The notes: generated by a model not told the origin, from the sequence alone. DNA of 64,000 bases from Antarctobacter heliothermus (GCF_900188425.1 NZ_FZON01000024.1:1-64000); one strand, 5' to 3'; counted from the first letter of the stretch, positions 33,274 to 42,172 are shown. A program made the numbers and translations.

Positions 33274-33338
33274 GTAGCTGCATATGGCTTCCCTCGGCGT
33301 CGCGCGTTTTCAGCCCCCACCCAGTGCGCGGCGTCGAG
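33274..33338 (+). repeat. Structured tandem element, copy 2 (candidate RNA hairpin)
   Basis: The 18-nt leader and the 20-nt loop are identical to copy 1. The stem is CTCGGCGTCGCGC (33293-33305) with GCGCGGCGTCGAG (33326-33338). Of the stem differences from copy 1, two are compensatory double changes and two convert G-C pairs to G-U; none breaks pairing. TATCCCCCC follows. Confidence 0.8.
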
Positions 33339-33415
33339 GCCTTTATCCCCCCTCAGATTGACCTCGCCTCACGCCCTTCTATGCTCAAGCCGAAACTGAG
33401 GGAGCAAGACAGCGC

Positions 33416-34993
33416 ATGCGCGATTTTCACAAACCCGGCCGATCAGCGGTCTTTGCCTTGAACGGGCTGTGTGCCACGTCTCATCCGTTGGCGGCGCAGG
33501 CTGCGGTCGAGATCCTGCAACGCGGTGGCAACGCCATGGACGCCGCGCTGGCAGGCGCCACGATACTAGGGCTCGCGGAGCCGGCAATGACCGGGCTGGG
33601 CGGGGACTGTTTTGCCCTGGTATCACCGGCGGGTGGCGATGAGGTCATCGCGGTGAACGGATCGGGCCGCGCGCCCGCCGCTGCCAGTGCTGGGGCATTG
33701 CGCGCGGCCGGACATGACACCGTCCCCCCGACCAGCGCCTTTGCCGTCACGATCCCAGGCGCGGTCGATGCGTTCTGCACCATGTCGGACAAATGGGGGC
33801 GGCTGGGTCTGGCCGACTGCGTCGCCCCGGCGATCCGCTATATGGACGAGGGTGTGCCGGTGGCGCCGCGCGTGGCGTTTGACTGGATGGAAAGCTCTTC
33901 CAAACTTCAGGGAAATGCGCGCCGACATTTTCTGAATGACGGTGCGGTGCCACGCGTCGGCGACATCTTTCGCCTGCCGGGCAACGCCGAGGTGCTGCGC
34001 CGAATCGCAGCACAGGGCCGCAACGGATTCTACACCGGCGAGGTGGCCGAGGACATGTGCGCCGCCCTGAACGCAGCGGGCGGGGCGCATACGCTGGACG
34101 ATTTCGCAGCCACCGCCTGCACCATCACCCCGCCTTTGTCGGGTGGCTACAAGGGCCGCGAGTTGCTGGAGACGCCGCCCAATGGGCAAGGCGTGACCGC
34201 GCATCTGATGCTGAACATCCTGTCGCATTTCGATCTGGCGGCGATGGCCCCCTTTGGCGCGGACCGGATCCACATCGAGGCGGAGGCGGCGAAGCTGGCC
34301 TATGACGCGCGCAACCGGTTCCTGGCCGATGCGGATCATATGACCCGGCTGGATCACCTGCAAAGCCCCGAGACGGCGGCGCGGCTGGCGGCGTTGATTG
34401 ATCCGAAACGGGCGATGGCCGCGGCCGCGCCGCTGACCGAAGAGGTCCACCGCGAGACGATTTACATCACCGTCGTGGATCGTGACCGGATGGCGGTGTC
34501 GTTGATCTATTCGGTGTTCAACAGCTTTGGCTCGGGGATTGCCTCGGACAAGTTCGGCATCCTGTTTCAGAACCGGGGCGCGGGCTTTACCCTGCAAGAG
34601 GGGCATCCGAATGAGATGGGTGGTGGCAAGCGGCCGATGCATACGATCATCCCGGCGGTCCTGATGGAAAAGGGGCGCGTCACCATGCCTTTTGGGGTCA
34701 TGGGCGGGCAGTATCAGCCCAATGGGCATGCGCGCGTTCTGACCAACATGATCGATTTTGGAATGGACCCGCAGGCGGCCCTGGATGCGCCCCGGAGTTT
34801 TGCCGACAGTGGCAAGCTGAAGCTGGAGCGGGGCCATGAGGAGGCGGTCGTGGCCGAGTTGATCGAGAGGGGGCATGAGATCGAGGTGCCCGACGCGCCG
34901 ATTGGGGGCGCTCAGGCGATCAAGATCCATGAGAATGGCGTGCTTGAGGGGGCCTCGGACCCGCGCAAAGATGGCTGCGCCATCGGGTATTGA
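33416..34993 (+). CDS. Gamma-glutamyltransferase family protein
   Basis: A 525-residue Ntn hydrolase of the GGT family: LAAQAAVEILQRGGNAMDAA near the N-terminus, GLGGDCFALV, and the autoprocessing region EEVHRETIYITVVDRDRMAV, where a Thr at about 355 should become the new N-terminal nucleophile. GGKRPMHTIIPAV and GVMGGQYQPNGHARVL follow. No signal peptide is visible, so this looks like a cytoplasmic member; such enzymes hydrolyse glutathione-type gamma-glutamyl bonds or cephalosporin side chains. Glutamate-cysteine ligase lies next, convergently. Confidence 0.9.
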   Translation: MRDFHKPGRSAVFALNGLCATSHPLAAQAAVEILQRGGNAMDAALAGATILGLAEPAMTGLGGDCFALVSPAGGDEVIAVNGSGRAPAAASAGALRAAGHDTVPPTSAFAVTIPGAVDAFCTMSDKWGRLGLADCVAPAIRYMDEGVPVAPRVAFDWMESSSKLQGNARRHFLNDGAVPRVGDIFRLPGNAEVLRRIAAQGRNGFYTGEVAEDMCAALNAAGGAHTLDDFAATACTITPPLSGGYKGRELLETPPNGQGVTAHLMLNILSHFDLAAMAPFGADRIHIEAEAAKLAYDARNRFLADADHMTRLDHLQSPETAARLAALIDPKRAMAAAAPLTEEVHRETIYITVVDRDRMAVSLIYSVFNSFGSGIASDKFGILFQNRGAGFTLQEGHPNEMGGGKRPMHTIIPAVLMEKGRVTMPFGVMGGQYQPNGHARVLTNMIDFGMDPQAALDAPRSFADSGKLKLERGHEEAVVAELIERGHEIEVPDAPIGGAQAIKIHENGVLEGASDPRKDGCAIGY

Positions 34994-35009
34994 GGGGCGA
35001 GTATTGAGG

Positions 35010-35085
35010 GGCTGTCCACGCGTGGACAGCCTGCGGCCTGTGTAAGATCAATGGCTTACAGAGGCGTTTTTACGTTTCGTTAGGG
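35010..35085 (+). repeat. Palindrome-plus-box element, copy B
   Basis: A perfect 22-bp palindrome (35010-35031, half-site GGCTGTCCACG) has its box ATCAATGGCTTACAGAGGCG starting at 35047, 26.5 bp from the palindrome centre as in copy A, then TTTTTACG...TTAGG. It lies between the convergent ggt and glutamate-cysteine ligase genes. Confidence 0.85.
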
Positions 35086-35096
35086 TTTTGGCCTCT

Positions 35097-35121
35097 CCGC
35101 CCCGGGTCAGGCCCGGGGCGG
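35097..35121. terminator. GC hairpin between convergent genes
   Basis: CCGCCCCGGG (35097-35106) pairs with CCCGGGGCGG (35112-35121) around a 5-nt loop. No U-run on either strand, so termination is only a suggestion. Confidence 0.4.
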
Positions 35122-35140
35122 CGGAGCGTACCCTGCGGAG

Positions 35141-36511
35141 TCAGTAGGAAAACTGGCCGTAGATCTTGCTGAGGTCGCCATTCCAGTCGCCGTTGTAATG
35201 ATCCAACAGCTCATCCGAGGGGACTTTGCCGGTCTCCACGCTTTCCTTGAGGGCGTTGAGGAAGTGGGTCTCATCGGGGACAAGACCCCCGGCCCCCGGA
35301 CGGGCGCGGGCGACAAGGCCGGCCTCGCAGATCGTCAGCAGTTCGCGCGCCAGATCGTGCATGTTGATCTTGCCCACCTGCGCCTGAAGCCCGTCACGGG
35401 TAGCGGCAAGGCGCAGCGCCTCACGGGTTTCCGCGTCCCAGCCCTTGGCCAGATCCCATGCCGCGTCCAGCGCGGTCTGGTCATACATCAGCCCGACCCA
35501 GAAGGCGGGCAGCGCGCAGAGCCGCCGCCACGGGCCGCCATCTGCCCCGCGCATTTCGATGTATTTCTTCATCCGGGCGTCGGGAAAGGCGGTTGTCAGG
35601 TGATCAGCCCAATCGGACAATGTGGGCGTCTCACCGGGCAGCGCGGGCAGTTTTCCTGCCATGAAATCGCGGAAGGACATGCCCAGCGCATCGACATAAA
35701 CCCCGTCGCGGTAGACAAAATACATCGGCACATCCAGCGCGTAGTCGACCCAACGCTCGAACCCGAAACCGTCTTCGAACACAAAGGGCAACATGCCGGT
35801 GCGCGAGTCGTCCAGCGTTTCCCAGATCTGCATCCGCTTGGATTTGACGCCGACGGGCTTGCCCTCAAAGAACGGCGAATTGGCGAACAGCGCGGTGGCG
35901 ACGGGCGACAGGGCAAGGGCCACGCGCATCTTCTGCACCATGTCCGCCTCTGACCCGAAATCAAGGTTCACCTGCACGGTGCAGGTGCGCCGCATCATCT
36001 GTTTGCCGGTGGTGCCCACCTTGTCCATGTAGGCATCCATCAGCTTGTACCGGCCTTTGGGCATCAGCGGCATCTGGTCATGGGTCCAGATCGGCGCCGC
36101 GCCCAAGCCGATAAAGCCAACGCCGATCTCATCGGCGATGTCCTTGACCTGCGCGAGGTGTTCGTTCACCTCATCACAGGTCTGGTGGATGGTTTCCAGC
36201 GGCGCGCCCGACAGTTCCAGCGCCCCGCCCGGTTCCAGCGACACGTTGGCGCCGTCCTTGGTCAGGCCGATGATATGGCCGCCTTCTGACACCGGCTCCC
36301 AGTTGTGGCGGTCGCGCAGCCCCTCCAGCACGGCGCGGATGGACCGTTCACCGTCATAGGGCAGCGGTTTCAGCGTGTCCTTGCAGTAGCCGAATTTCTC
36401 ATGCTCTGTGCCGATGCGCCAGTCTTCCTTGGGCTTGCAGCCCGAGGCGAGGTATTCGGCCAATTGCTGTTCAGAAGTGATCGGCCCGCCGCCGGATTGA
36501 GGAATGGACAT
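35141..36511 (-). CDS. Glutamate-cysteine ligase
   Basis: A 456-residue ligase of the proteobacterial/plant type, first step of glutathione synthesis. Motifs: DWRIGTEHEKFGYCKDTLKP, GANVSLEPGGALELSGAPLE, then MMRRTCTVQVNLDFGSE and MKKYIEMRGADGGPWRRLCA. GGAGAACGAC precedes the ATG at 36511; the longer frame to 36703 lacks support. It is convergent with the GGT-family gene, which can degrade glutathione. The plant-type symbol varies, so none is given. Confidence 0.93.
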   Translation of the reverse strand: MSIPQSGGGPITSEQQLAEYLASGCKPKEDWRIGTEHEKFGYCKDTLKPLPYDGERSIRAVLEGLRDRHNWEPVSEGGHIIGLTKDGANVSLEPGGALELSGAPLETIHQTCDEVNEHLAQVKDIADEIGVGFIGLGAAPIWTHDQMPLMPKGRYKLMDAYMDKVGTTGKQMMRRTCTVQVNLDFGSEADMVQKMRVALALSPVATALFANSPFFEGKPVGVKSKRMQIWETLDDSRTGMLPFVFEDGFGFERWVDYALDVPMYFVYRDGVYVDALGMSFRDFMAGKLPALPGETPTLSDWADHLTTAFPDARMKKYIEMRGADGGPWRRLCALPAFWVGLMYDQTALDAAWDLAKGWDAETREALRLAATRDGLQAQVGKINMHDLARELLTICEAGLVARARPGAGGLVPDETHFLNALKESVETGKVPSDELLDHYNGDWNGDLSKIYGQFSY

Positions 36512-36572
36512 GTCGTTCTCCGGGTCTGGTGGCCGTTGTGGCCCAATCTGTTGTCGCCAATCGGGCAGAGTG

Positions 36573-37097
36573 TCAATGCAGACGGCGCGCCGCGTTGCGC
36601 ACAGAGGCCGCGCGCCAGATGACAACCGTATGTGCGGCGCGCTCTTGCATCTGGCGCAGCATGTGTTCGGTGCGGATGCCCGGCAGGGTGGCGAAGGCGT
36701 CAAACAGCTGATCCGCGCCCTTGGCGGTCAGCGGGATTTCAAGGCGCGGCTGACCCGGTGCCATCAGCAGCCAGACCGGCGGTTTGGAGGTCGGATCAAG
36801 GCTGAGCGCCTCCAGCGCGTCCAGATCGACGATGCCGCCGGACAGCGGGCCGAAATAGCTGATCCGGCGTTCCACGACCTGCACCACGCCGGGGCCATCA
36901 TCGCCGGTGCGAAAGCGCGCGCGCTGGATGCCGGTGACGGTGAGGGCGATGCCAATCGCGATCACCACATAGCCGACCCAGTGCAGCAGCCCGCCGCCGG
37001 TCAGAAAGCCCCAGTAGAGGCCCAGCAGGATGACGACGCCGCCGATCAGCGCCTCTTGCCAGCGTTTGAGGGCGGCAGCGGCGGCGGGGCGGATCAT
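36573..37097 (-). CDS. Hypothetical membrane protein coupled to rsmE
   Basis: A 174-residue protein with two hydrophobic segments (about 16-33, LIGGVVILLGLYWGFLTGGG, and 38-58, HWVGYVVIAIGIALTVTGIQ), then a soluble domain (VVQVVERRISYFGPLSGGIV; PPVWLLMAPGQPRLEIPLTA) resembling two-TM proteins with a cytoplasmic PH-like beta domain. No proven family. Its start overlaps the rsmE stop by 4 bases, so it is translated from the same message. Confidence 0.75.
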   Translation of the reverse strand: MIRPAAAAALKRWQEALIGGVVILLGLYWGFLTGGGLLHWVGYVVIAIGIALTVTGIQRARFRTGDDGPGVVQVVERRISYFGPLSGGIVDLDALEALSLDPTSKPPVWLLMAPGQPRLEIPLTAKGADQLFDAFATLPGIRTEHMLRQMQERAAHTVVIWRAASVRNAARRLH

Positions 37098-37822
37098 TGC
37101 CAGTCTCCTAGCGTGGTTTGCCAGATCGTCAGCGCGGCGACGGCGGCGGTGTCGGCACGCAGGATGCGCGGGCCAAGGGCGATGGCATGGGCAAAGGGCA
37201 GCGCGTGCAGTTTGGCGCGCTCATCGTCGGAAAAGCCGCCCTCTGGCCCGATCAGGATGGCCCATGGGCCGGGGCTGTGCGGCAGGGTGGCGGGCTGACC
37301 GGCGCGGGCCTCATCGCAGAACATCAATTGGCGGTCCTCTGGCCAGTCGCCCAGCAGGCGGTCGAGGCGGTGCAGATCGGTGACTTCAGGGACGTATGTC
37401 GCGCCGCATTGCTCTGCCGCCTCTGTGGCGTGGGCCTGCAGGCGGTCCTGCCGGATGCGTTCGGAATTGGTAAAGGCGGTCTGGACCGGCAGGATGCGGC
37501 GCACCCCCATCTCAACCGATTTTTCGACGATGAAGTCGGTGCGCGCCTTTTTGATCGGGGCGAACAGCAGCCACAGGTCCGGCGGCAGGGTTTGTGGCGC
37601 GGTCTGTGCGCGGCATTCCAGCGTGCCGCCGCGTTTTGCGGCCTCCGTCACCTCGGCCCGCCATGCGCCGTCATGGCCGTTGAACAGCGTCACCTGCGCG
37701 CCGGTTGTCAGCCGCATCACGCCGAAGAGGTAATGCGCCTGCTCCCGCGACAGGCCGACCTGTTGTTCCTGCCCCAAGGGGTGCTCTACATAGAGGCGGA
37801 TTTTCGGTGTCTGCACTGTCAT
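37094..37822 (-). CDS. rsmE: 16S rRNA (uracil(1498)-N(3))-methyltransferase
   Basis: A 242-residue SPOUT methyltransferase that methylates U1498 of 16S rRNA. The family PUA-like N-terminus is followed by FAPIKKARTDFIVEKSVEMG, then AILIGPEGGFSDDERAKLHA and the C-terminal knot LGPRILRADTAAVAALTIWQ. The ATG at 37822 is only 11 bp from the divergent ubiA start, with no clear ribosome-binding site, so its promoter must lie inside ubiA. Downstream it overlaps the two-TM protein gene. Confidence 0.94.
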   Translation of the reverse strand: MTVQTPKIRLYVEHPLGQEQQVGLSREQAHYLFGVMRLTTGAQVTLFNGHDGAWRAEVTEAAKRGGTLECRAQTAPQTLPPDLWLLFAPIKKARTDFIVEKSVEMGVRRILPVQTAFTNSERIRQDRLQAHATEAAEQCGATYVPEVTDLHRLDRLLGDWPEDRQLMFCDEARAGQPATLPHSPGPWAILIGPEGGFSDDERAKLHALPFAHAIALGPRILRADTAAVAALTIWQTTLGDWQ

Positions 37823-37833
37823 GGGGGGAACAT

Positions 37834-38799
37834 ATGTCCGGCACGCAAGAGAGACCAGAGGCCGAGGGTCAGGTTGCCGACGCCGTGCGCGGCAACTGGG
37901 TCGATCTGTATGCCCCCGCGTGGACGCGACCCTATCTGCGCCTCAGCCGGGCGGACCGCCCCATCGGCACCTGGCTGCTGTTGCTGCCGTGCTGGTGGGG
38001 GCTGTTGCTGTCGATGGTCCATGACGGGCAGGCGCGGTGGTTCGATCTGTGGATCTTTGCCGGGTGCGGGATTGGCGCGGTGCTGATGCGCGGCGCAGGC
38101 TGCACATGGAACGACATCACCGACCGGGGGATTGACGGATCGGTGGCGCGGACGGCGTCGCGGCCCATTCCATCGGGTCAGGTGTCTGTGAAACAGGCGT
38201 TGGCGTGGGCCGTGGTGCAATGCCTGATCTCGCTGGCCATCCTGCTGAGCTTTCCCCCTTTGGCCGTGATGCTGGGGGTGCTGAGCCTGCTGCCCGTCGC
38301 GGTCTATCCGTTTGCCAAGCGGTTCACATGGTGGCCGCAGGTGTTTCTGGGCATCGCCTTTAACTGGGGCGCGCTGCTGGCGTGGACGGCGCATAGCGGG
38401 CGGCTGGAGTGGCCGGCGGTGCTGTTGTATCTGGCGGGCATGGCGTGGACGCTGTTTTACGACACGATTTATGCCCATCAGGACACCGAAGACGACGCGC
38501 TGATCGGGGTGAAGTCCACCGCGCGGCTGTTTGGCGACGCGACGCCGAAATGGCTGCGTCGGTTCCTAGTGGCCACGGTTGTGCTGATGGGGCTGGCGAT
38601 TGTCATGGCCGCGCCGGATGGCAACCTGCTGGCGTTGATCGTGATGATCGCGGGGCCGTGGGCGATGGGCTGGCACATGGTCTGGCAGTTGGGCCGGGTC
38701 AAGCTGGATGACAACGACAGATTGCTCAGTCTTTTCAGGTCGAACCGGGATGCGGGCCTGTTGCCTGTGCTGTTTTTCGCCATCGCCCTGATCGCCTGA
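37834..38799 (+). CDS. ubiA: 4-hydroxybenzoate polyprenyltransferase
   Basis: A 321-residue integral membrane enzyme of ubiquinone synthesis that attaches the polyprenyl chain to 4-hydroxybenzoate. About eight hydrophobic helices and both Asp-rich motifs are visible: GCTWNDITDRGIDGSVARTA (NDxxDxxxD) and YDTIYAHQDTEDDALIGVKS. The start at 37834 is preceded by GGGGGG. The N-terminal extension NWVDLYAPAWTRPYLRLSRA is usual in alphaproteobacteria. Divergent from rsmE with an 11-bp gap. Confidence 0.95.
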   Translation: MSGTQERPEAEGQVADAVRGNWVDLYAPAWTRPYLRLSRADRPIGTWLLLLPCWWGLLLSMVHDGQARWFDLWIFAGCGIGAVLMRGAGCTWNDITDRGIDGSVARTASRPIPSGQVSVKQALAWAVVQCLISLAILLSFPPLAVMLGVLSLLPVAVYPFAKRFTWWPQVFLGIAFNWGALLAWTAHSGRLEWPAVLLYLAGMAWTLFYDTIYAHQDTEDDALIGVKSTARLFGDATPKWLRRFLVATVVLMGLAIVMAAPDGNLLALIVMIAGPWAMGWHMVWQLGRVKLDDNDRLLSLFRSNRDAGLLPVLFFAIALIA

Positions 38800-38859
38800 T
38801 TGCAGAGGCCCCCGTGCTTGCGTATCAGGGATTGAAATAACAAGGAAAACACAGCGCCC

Positions 38860-40782
38860 ATGCGCCTCTCCTCGCTGTTTATCACCGGTGGTATCTTTCT
38901 CGCTGCGGGCGGAATGAGCCTTGTGGCCGCGAACTTTGCCGCACGCGCGGTTGAGCGCGCCTCCATGACGGGCGTGTTGTCGGAACTTGACGCCGACGGG
39001 CTGACATGGGCCGAGGTCGATACCAACGGCCTGCAGGTCTATCTGTTCGGGACCGCCCCGGACGAGGCGACAAGGTTTCAGGCGCTCAGCGCCGCGGGCC
39101 GGGTGGTGGACGCCAGCCGCGTGATCGACCAGATGCTGGTCGTGGAACCCGATGACCACGCGCCGCCCAGCTTTTCAGTGGAAATCCTGCGCAACGATTC
39201 GGGCGTGTCGGTGATCGGCCTGGTGCCCGCCGACACCGACCGCGCCGCACTGGTCGAAAGATTCAGTCGTCTGGCAGAAGGCGTCGAAGTGACCGACCTG
39301 CTGGAAAGCGCCGATTTCCCCGCCCCCGACGGCTGGGACGCGGCGCTGGACTACGCCGCAACCTCCCTGCGCGACCTACCCCGGTCCAAGGTGTCGGTCG
39401 AGGCGGGCCGCGTGTCGATCAAGGCGACAACCGAAAGCCCGGAGGCGCGCAGCCGTCTGGAAACCGCGCTGACGCGGCGCAAGCCCGAGGACATGCGCCT
39501 TGCACTGGACCTGACCGCGCCGCGCCCGGTGATCTCTCCTTTCATCCTGCGCTTTTCGCTGGACGACGGCGGCGCGCGGTTCGATGCCTGCTCTGCCGAC
39601 ACCGAAGCGGCGCGCGACCGTATCCTGCGCGCCGCCGGAAAGGCCGGGCTGGAGGGCAAGGCCACCTGCCGTCTGGGTCTGGGCGTGCCGTCGCGCCGCT
39701 GGGCCGATGCCGCCGAAATCGCCATTGCCAAGCTGGCGGAACTGGGCGGCGGCACGCTGACCTTTTCGAATGCCGATATCTCTCTGGTTGCCACCGAAGG
39801 CACCAATCAGGCCCTGTTCGACCGCATCGTCGGTGAGCTGGACGCCGCTCTGCCTGATATCTTTGCCCTGACCGCCGTGCTGCCCAAGGCCCCCGAGACA
39901 CCGCCAGAAGGTATCCCCGAGTTCATCGCCACGCTCAGCCCCGAGGGCGGCGTGCAACTGCGCGGTCGACTGGCGTCGGAACAGGCGCGCACCACCGCCG
40001 ACAGCTATGCCCGCGCGCTGTTCAGCTCTGCCTCTGTCTATACCGCCGCGCGCGTGACCGAAGGCATGCCGAACGACTGGTCGATGCGCACCCTGGCGGC
40101 GCTGGAGGCGCTGTCTTTGCTGGCGCATGGGGCGGTCACGGTGACGCCGGACATGTTGACTATTTCCGGCAAGACCGGCAACGCCGATGCCAGCACGCAA
40201 ATCGCGGATCTGCTGGTGTCCAAGCTGGGCGAGGCCACCGCCTTTGAGATCGACGTGGAATATGTCGAGGCGCTGGACCCGATTGCCGCCATTCCCACAC
40301 CCGAGGAATGCGAAGCGAAGATTGTCCAGATCATCGGCAATCGCAAGATCACCTTTGAACCCGGCTCTGCCACGCTGGACGCCTCGGCCAACGGGTTGAT
40401 GGACGAACTGGCCGACCTGCTGAAACAATGCGGCGACATCCCGCTGGAGATCGGCGGCCACACCGACAGCCAGGGCCGCGAGATCATGAACGAGGAACTG
40501 AGCCGTGACCGGGCACAGGCGGTGCTGGATGCGCTGCGTGTGCGGCGGGTGCCGGTGCGGGCCTATTCGGTCAAAGGCTACGGTGAGGCGCTGCCCATCG
40601 CCGACAATGACACCGAAGAAGGCCGCGAAGCAAACCGGCGGATCGAATTCAAGCTCTTGAAACCCACCGCCGAAGCGGGTGAAGAGGACAAAGATCCGGG
40701 CGACTCGGATCCGGTGGCGGCAGATGCGGCCGATCCGGATGCGGCCAAACCCCCGGCGGGCGAAGGGACAGCGGATGAATAG
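38860..40782 (+). CDS. OmpA-family protein with BON-like repeats
   Basis: A 640-residue envelope protein. After an N-terminal hydrophobic segment (LFITGGIFLAAGGMSLVAAN) come several BON-like repeats (about 30-450; such as VDTNGLQVYLFGTAPDEATR) and a C-terminal OmpA peptidoglycan-binding domain (about 490-610): ITFEPGSATLDASANGLMDE, IGGHTDSQGREIMNEELSRD, VKGYGEALPIADNDTEEGRE. A Pro/Ala/Asp-rich tail follows. BON plus OmpA resembles ArfA-type proteins; probably periplasmic and peptidoglycan-bound. The last 8 bases overlap the next gene. Confidence 0.9.
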   Translation: MRLSSLFITGGIFLAAGGMSLVAANFAARAVERASMTGVLSELDADGLTWAEVDTNGLQVYLFGTAPDEATRFQALSAAGRVVDASRVIDQMLVVEPDDHAPPSFSVEILRNDSGVSVIGLVPADTDRAALVERFSRLAEGVEVTDLLESADFPAPDGWDAALDYAATSLRDLPRSKVSVEAGRVSIKATTESPEARSRLETALTRRKPEDMRLALDLTAPRPVISPFILRFSLDDGGARFDACSADTEAARDRILRAAGKAGLEGKATCRLGLGVPSRRWADAAEIAIAKLAELGGGTLTFSNADISLVATEGTNQALFDRIVGELDAALPDIFALTAVLPKAPETPPEGIPEFIATLSPEGGVQLRGRLASEQARTTADSYARALFSSASVYTAARVTEGMPNDWSMRTLAALEALSLLAHGAVTVTPDMLTISGKTGNADASTQIADLLVSKLGEATAFEIDVEYVEALDPIAAIPTPEECEAKIVQIIGNRKITFEPGSATLDASANGLMDELADLLKQCGDIPLEIGGHTDSQGREIMNEELSRDRAQAVLDALRVRRVPVRAYSVKGYGEALPIADNDTEEGREANRRIEFKLLKPTAEAGEEDKDPGDSDPVAADAADPDAAKPPAGEGTADE

Positions 40783-41101
40783 AGGCGAATTCATCGTGAC
40801 AACCGCGATCATCCTGTTCGTGGCCTTCCTGCTGGGCTGGTTCGCGCATTGGCTGGTGCATCGGTTCAAGCGGGTCAGTCAGGCCGACATGGACCAGTTG
40901 GAAAAGATGAGCCAGGAACTGCACGAGGCCGAGGAAACCCGCGATCAGGCGATCACCTATCTGCAACAGCGCGAGGCCGAGCTGACCAATCAGCTGGCGC
41001 AGGCCGAGGCCGAACTGGGTGCCGCGATGGACGGATTGCGCGAAGCGCGGTCCGACGCCGAGGAAATGCGCGTCTACGTCGAGCGGATGAATCAGGCCTG
41101 A
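40775..41101 (+). CDS. Membrane-anchored coiled-coil protein
   Basis: A 108-residue protein with one N-terminal transmembrane helix (FIVTTAIILFVAFLLGWFAH) and a long polar coiled-coil-like region (about 30-105; QADMDQLEKMSQELHEAEET, then QQREAELTNQLAQAEAELG). The ATG at 40775 overlaps the end of the OmpA/BON gene by 8 bases, so it is cotranscribed and may act with it in the envelope. No named family. Confidence 0.8.
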   Translation: MNRGEFIVTTAIILFVAFLLGWFAHWLVHRFKRVSQADMDQLEKMSQELHEAEETRDQAITYLQQREAELTNQLAQAEAELGAAMDGLREARSDAEEMRVYVERMNQA

Positions 41102-41195
41102 CCAGCCCGGCCCGGACCCTTGCGGCACCGGGCTTTCCAGCGGCGGCGGTATGTGGGATGACCACGTCAACAGACGTGTGACGAGGACCCCCGCC

Positions 41196-42068
41196 ATGAC
41201 CCAGATCATCGACTCCCTATCCGAGATTTCCGACCGATACGACGCGCTGTTCGTCGACCTTTGGGGTTGTGTTCATGACGGCCTGAGTGCGATCCCCTCA
41301 GCCGTCGAGGCGCTGCAGGCCTATCGCGCGCGCGGTGGCTGTGTTGTGTTGGTGACCAACGCCCCGCGTTCGCGCCACGAGGTGGCCAAGCAACTGGACC
41401 GCTTTGGCGTGCCGCAGGACGCCTGGGACGATATCGCCACGTCGGGAGACAGCGCGCGCGCCGCGATGTTCCGGGGCGCGGTGGGGTCCAAGGTGTGGTT
41501 CATGGGGCAGACGTTCGACGAGACGTTTTTTGCCCCGCTCAACATCATCGACGACCCGGTCAAGATTGAACAGGTTCCGCTGGAAGAGGCCGAGGGCATC
41601 GTCTGTTGCGGCCCGTTTGACCCGCACGCCGATCCGGCGGTGAACCGGCCGCAGTTCCTGTATGCCAAGCAAAAGGGGCTGAAGCTGCTCTGCGCCAACC
41701 CGGATATTGTCGTGGACCGGGGTGAGCGGCGCGAGTGGTGCGCCGGTGCGCTGGCGAAACTCTACACCGAGATGGGCGGCGAGAGCCTGTACTTCGGCAA
41801 GCCCTATCCGCCGATCTATGACCTTGCCCGCCGCCGTCTGGCAAAGCACCGCATGGGGGTGCAGGACGCCGAGATCCTCGCCATCGGCGACGGCGCGCAC
41901 ACCGACATTGACGGCGCCATGGGCGAGGACATCGATTCCCTGTTCATCACCGGCGGGTTGGCGCGGGCAGAGACCAAAACGTCGCAGCAGCCCGAGGCAG
42001 AGGCGCTAAACGCCTATGTGGAAAAGGAAATGATCAACCCCAGCTACTCTATCGGCATGTTGCGCTAG
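41196..42068 (+). CDS. TIGR01459-type HAD-family hydrolase
   Basis: A 290-residue HAD-superfamily phosphatase. Motif I is ALFVDLWGCVHDGLSAIPSA, the second motif VVLVTNAPRSRHEV and motif IV AILAIGDGAHTDIDGAMGED. The sequence fits the alphaproteobacterial subgroup TIGR01459, related to NagD/CbbY-like phosphatases with a C2 cap, substrate unknown. The start at 41196 (MTQIIDSLS) is preferred to an ATG 15 codons upstream, since ACGAGGA precedes it. Confidence 0.88.
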   Translation: MTQIIDSLSEISDRYDALFVDLWGCVHDGLSAIPSAVEALQAYRARGGCVVLVTNAPRSRHEVAKQLDRFGVPQDAWDDIATSGDSARAAMFRGAVGSKVWFMGQTFDETFFAPLNIIDDPVKIEQVPLEEAEGIVCCGPFDPHADPAVNRPQFLYAKQKGLKLLCANPDIVVDRGERREWCAGALAKLYTEMGGESLYFGKPYPPIYDLARRRLAKHRMGVQDAEILAIGDGAHTDIDGAMGEDIDSLFITGGLARAETKTSQQPEAEALNAYVEKEMINPSYSIGMLR

Positions 42069-42172
42069 GTCAGATTTTGCTTGCCATTGCTGCGGTCGCA
42101 AAGTAATAAAATTACCGAAAGCGCCGGTTTGGCGCGCATTTATTACCGAGCGACCTGCACATGGAGGGCCGG

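Noticed and set aside
33272-33360. Short frames starting ATGGCTTC as two small peptide genes
   Set aside because: Both hairpins include them, but the changes between copies follow base pairing, and several of the codon changes alter the amino acid. Kept as an alternative only.
20320-35121. The two palindrome-plus-box copies as ends of a genomic island
   Set aside because: No integrase, tRNA or other mobility gene lies between them, and the genes enclosed are metabolic with ordinary codon use. Direct repeats of a common element are enough to explain them.
42100-42160. GTAAT-AAA-ATTAC palindrome before the MaoC gene as a defined operator
   Set aside because: Single copy and short; could arise by chance in AT-rich DNA, so it is only mentioned with the gene.
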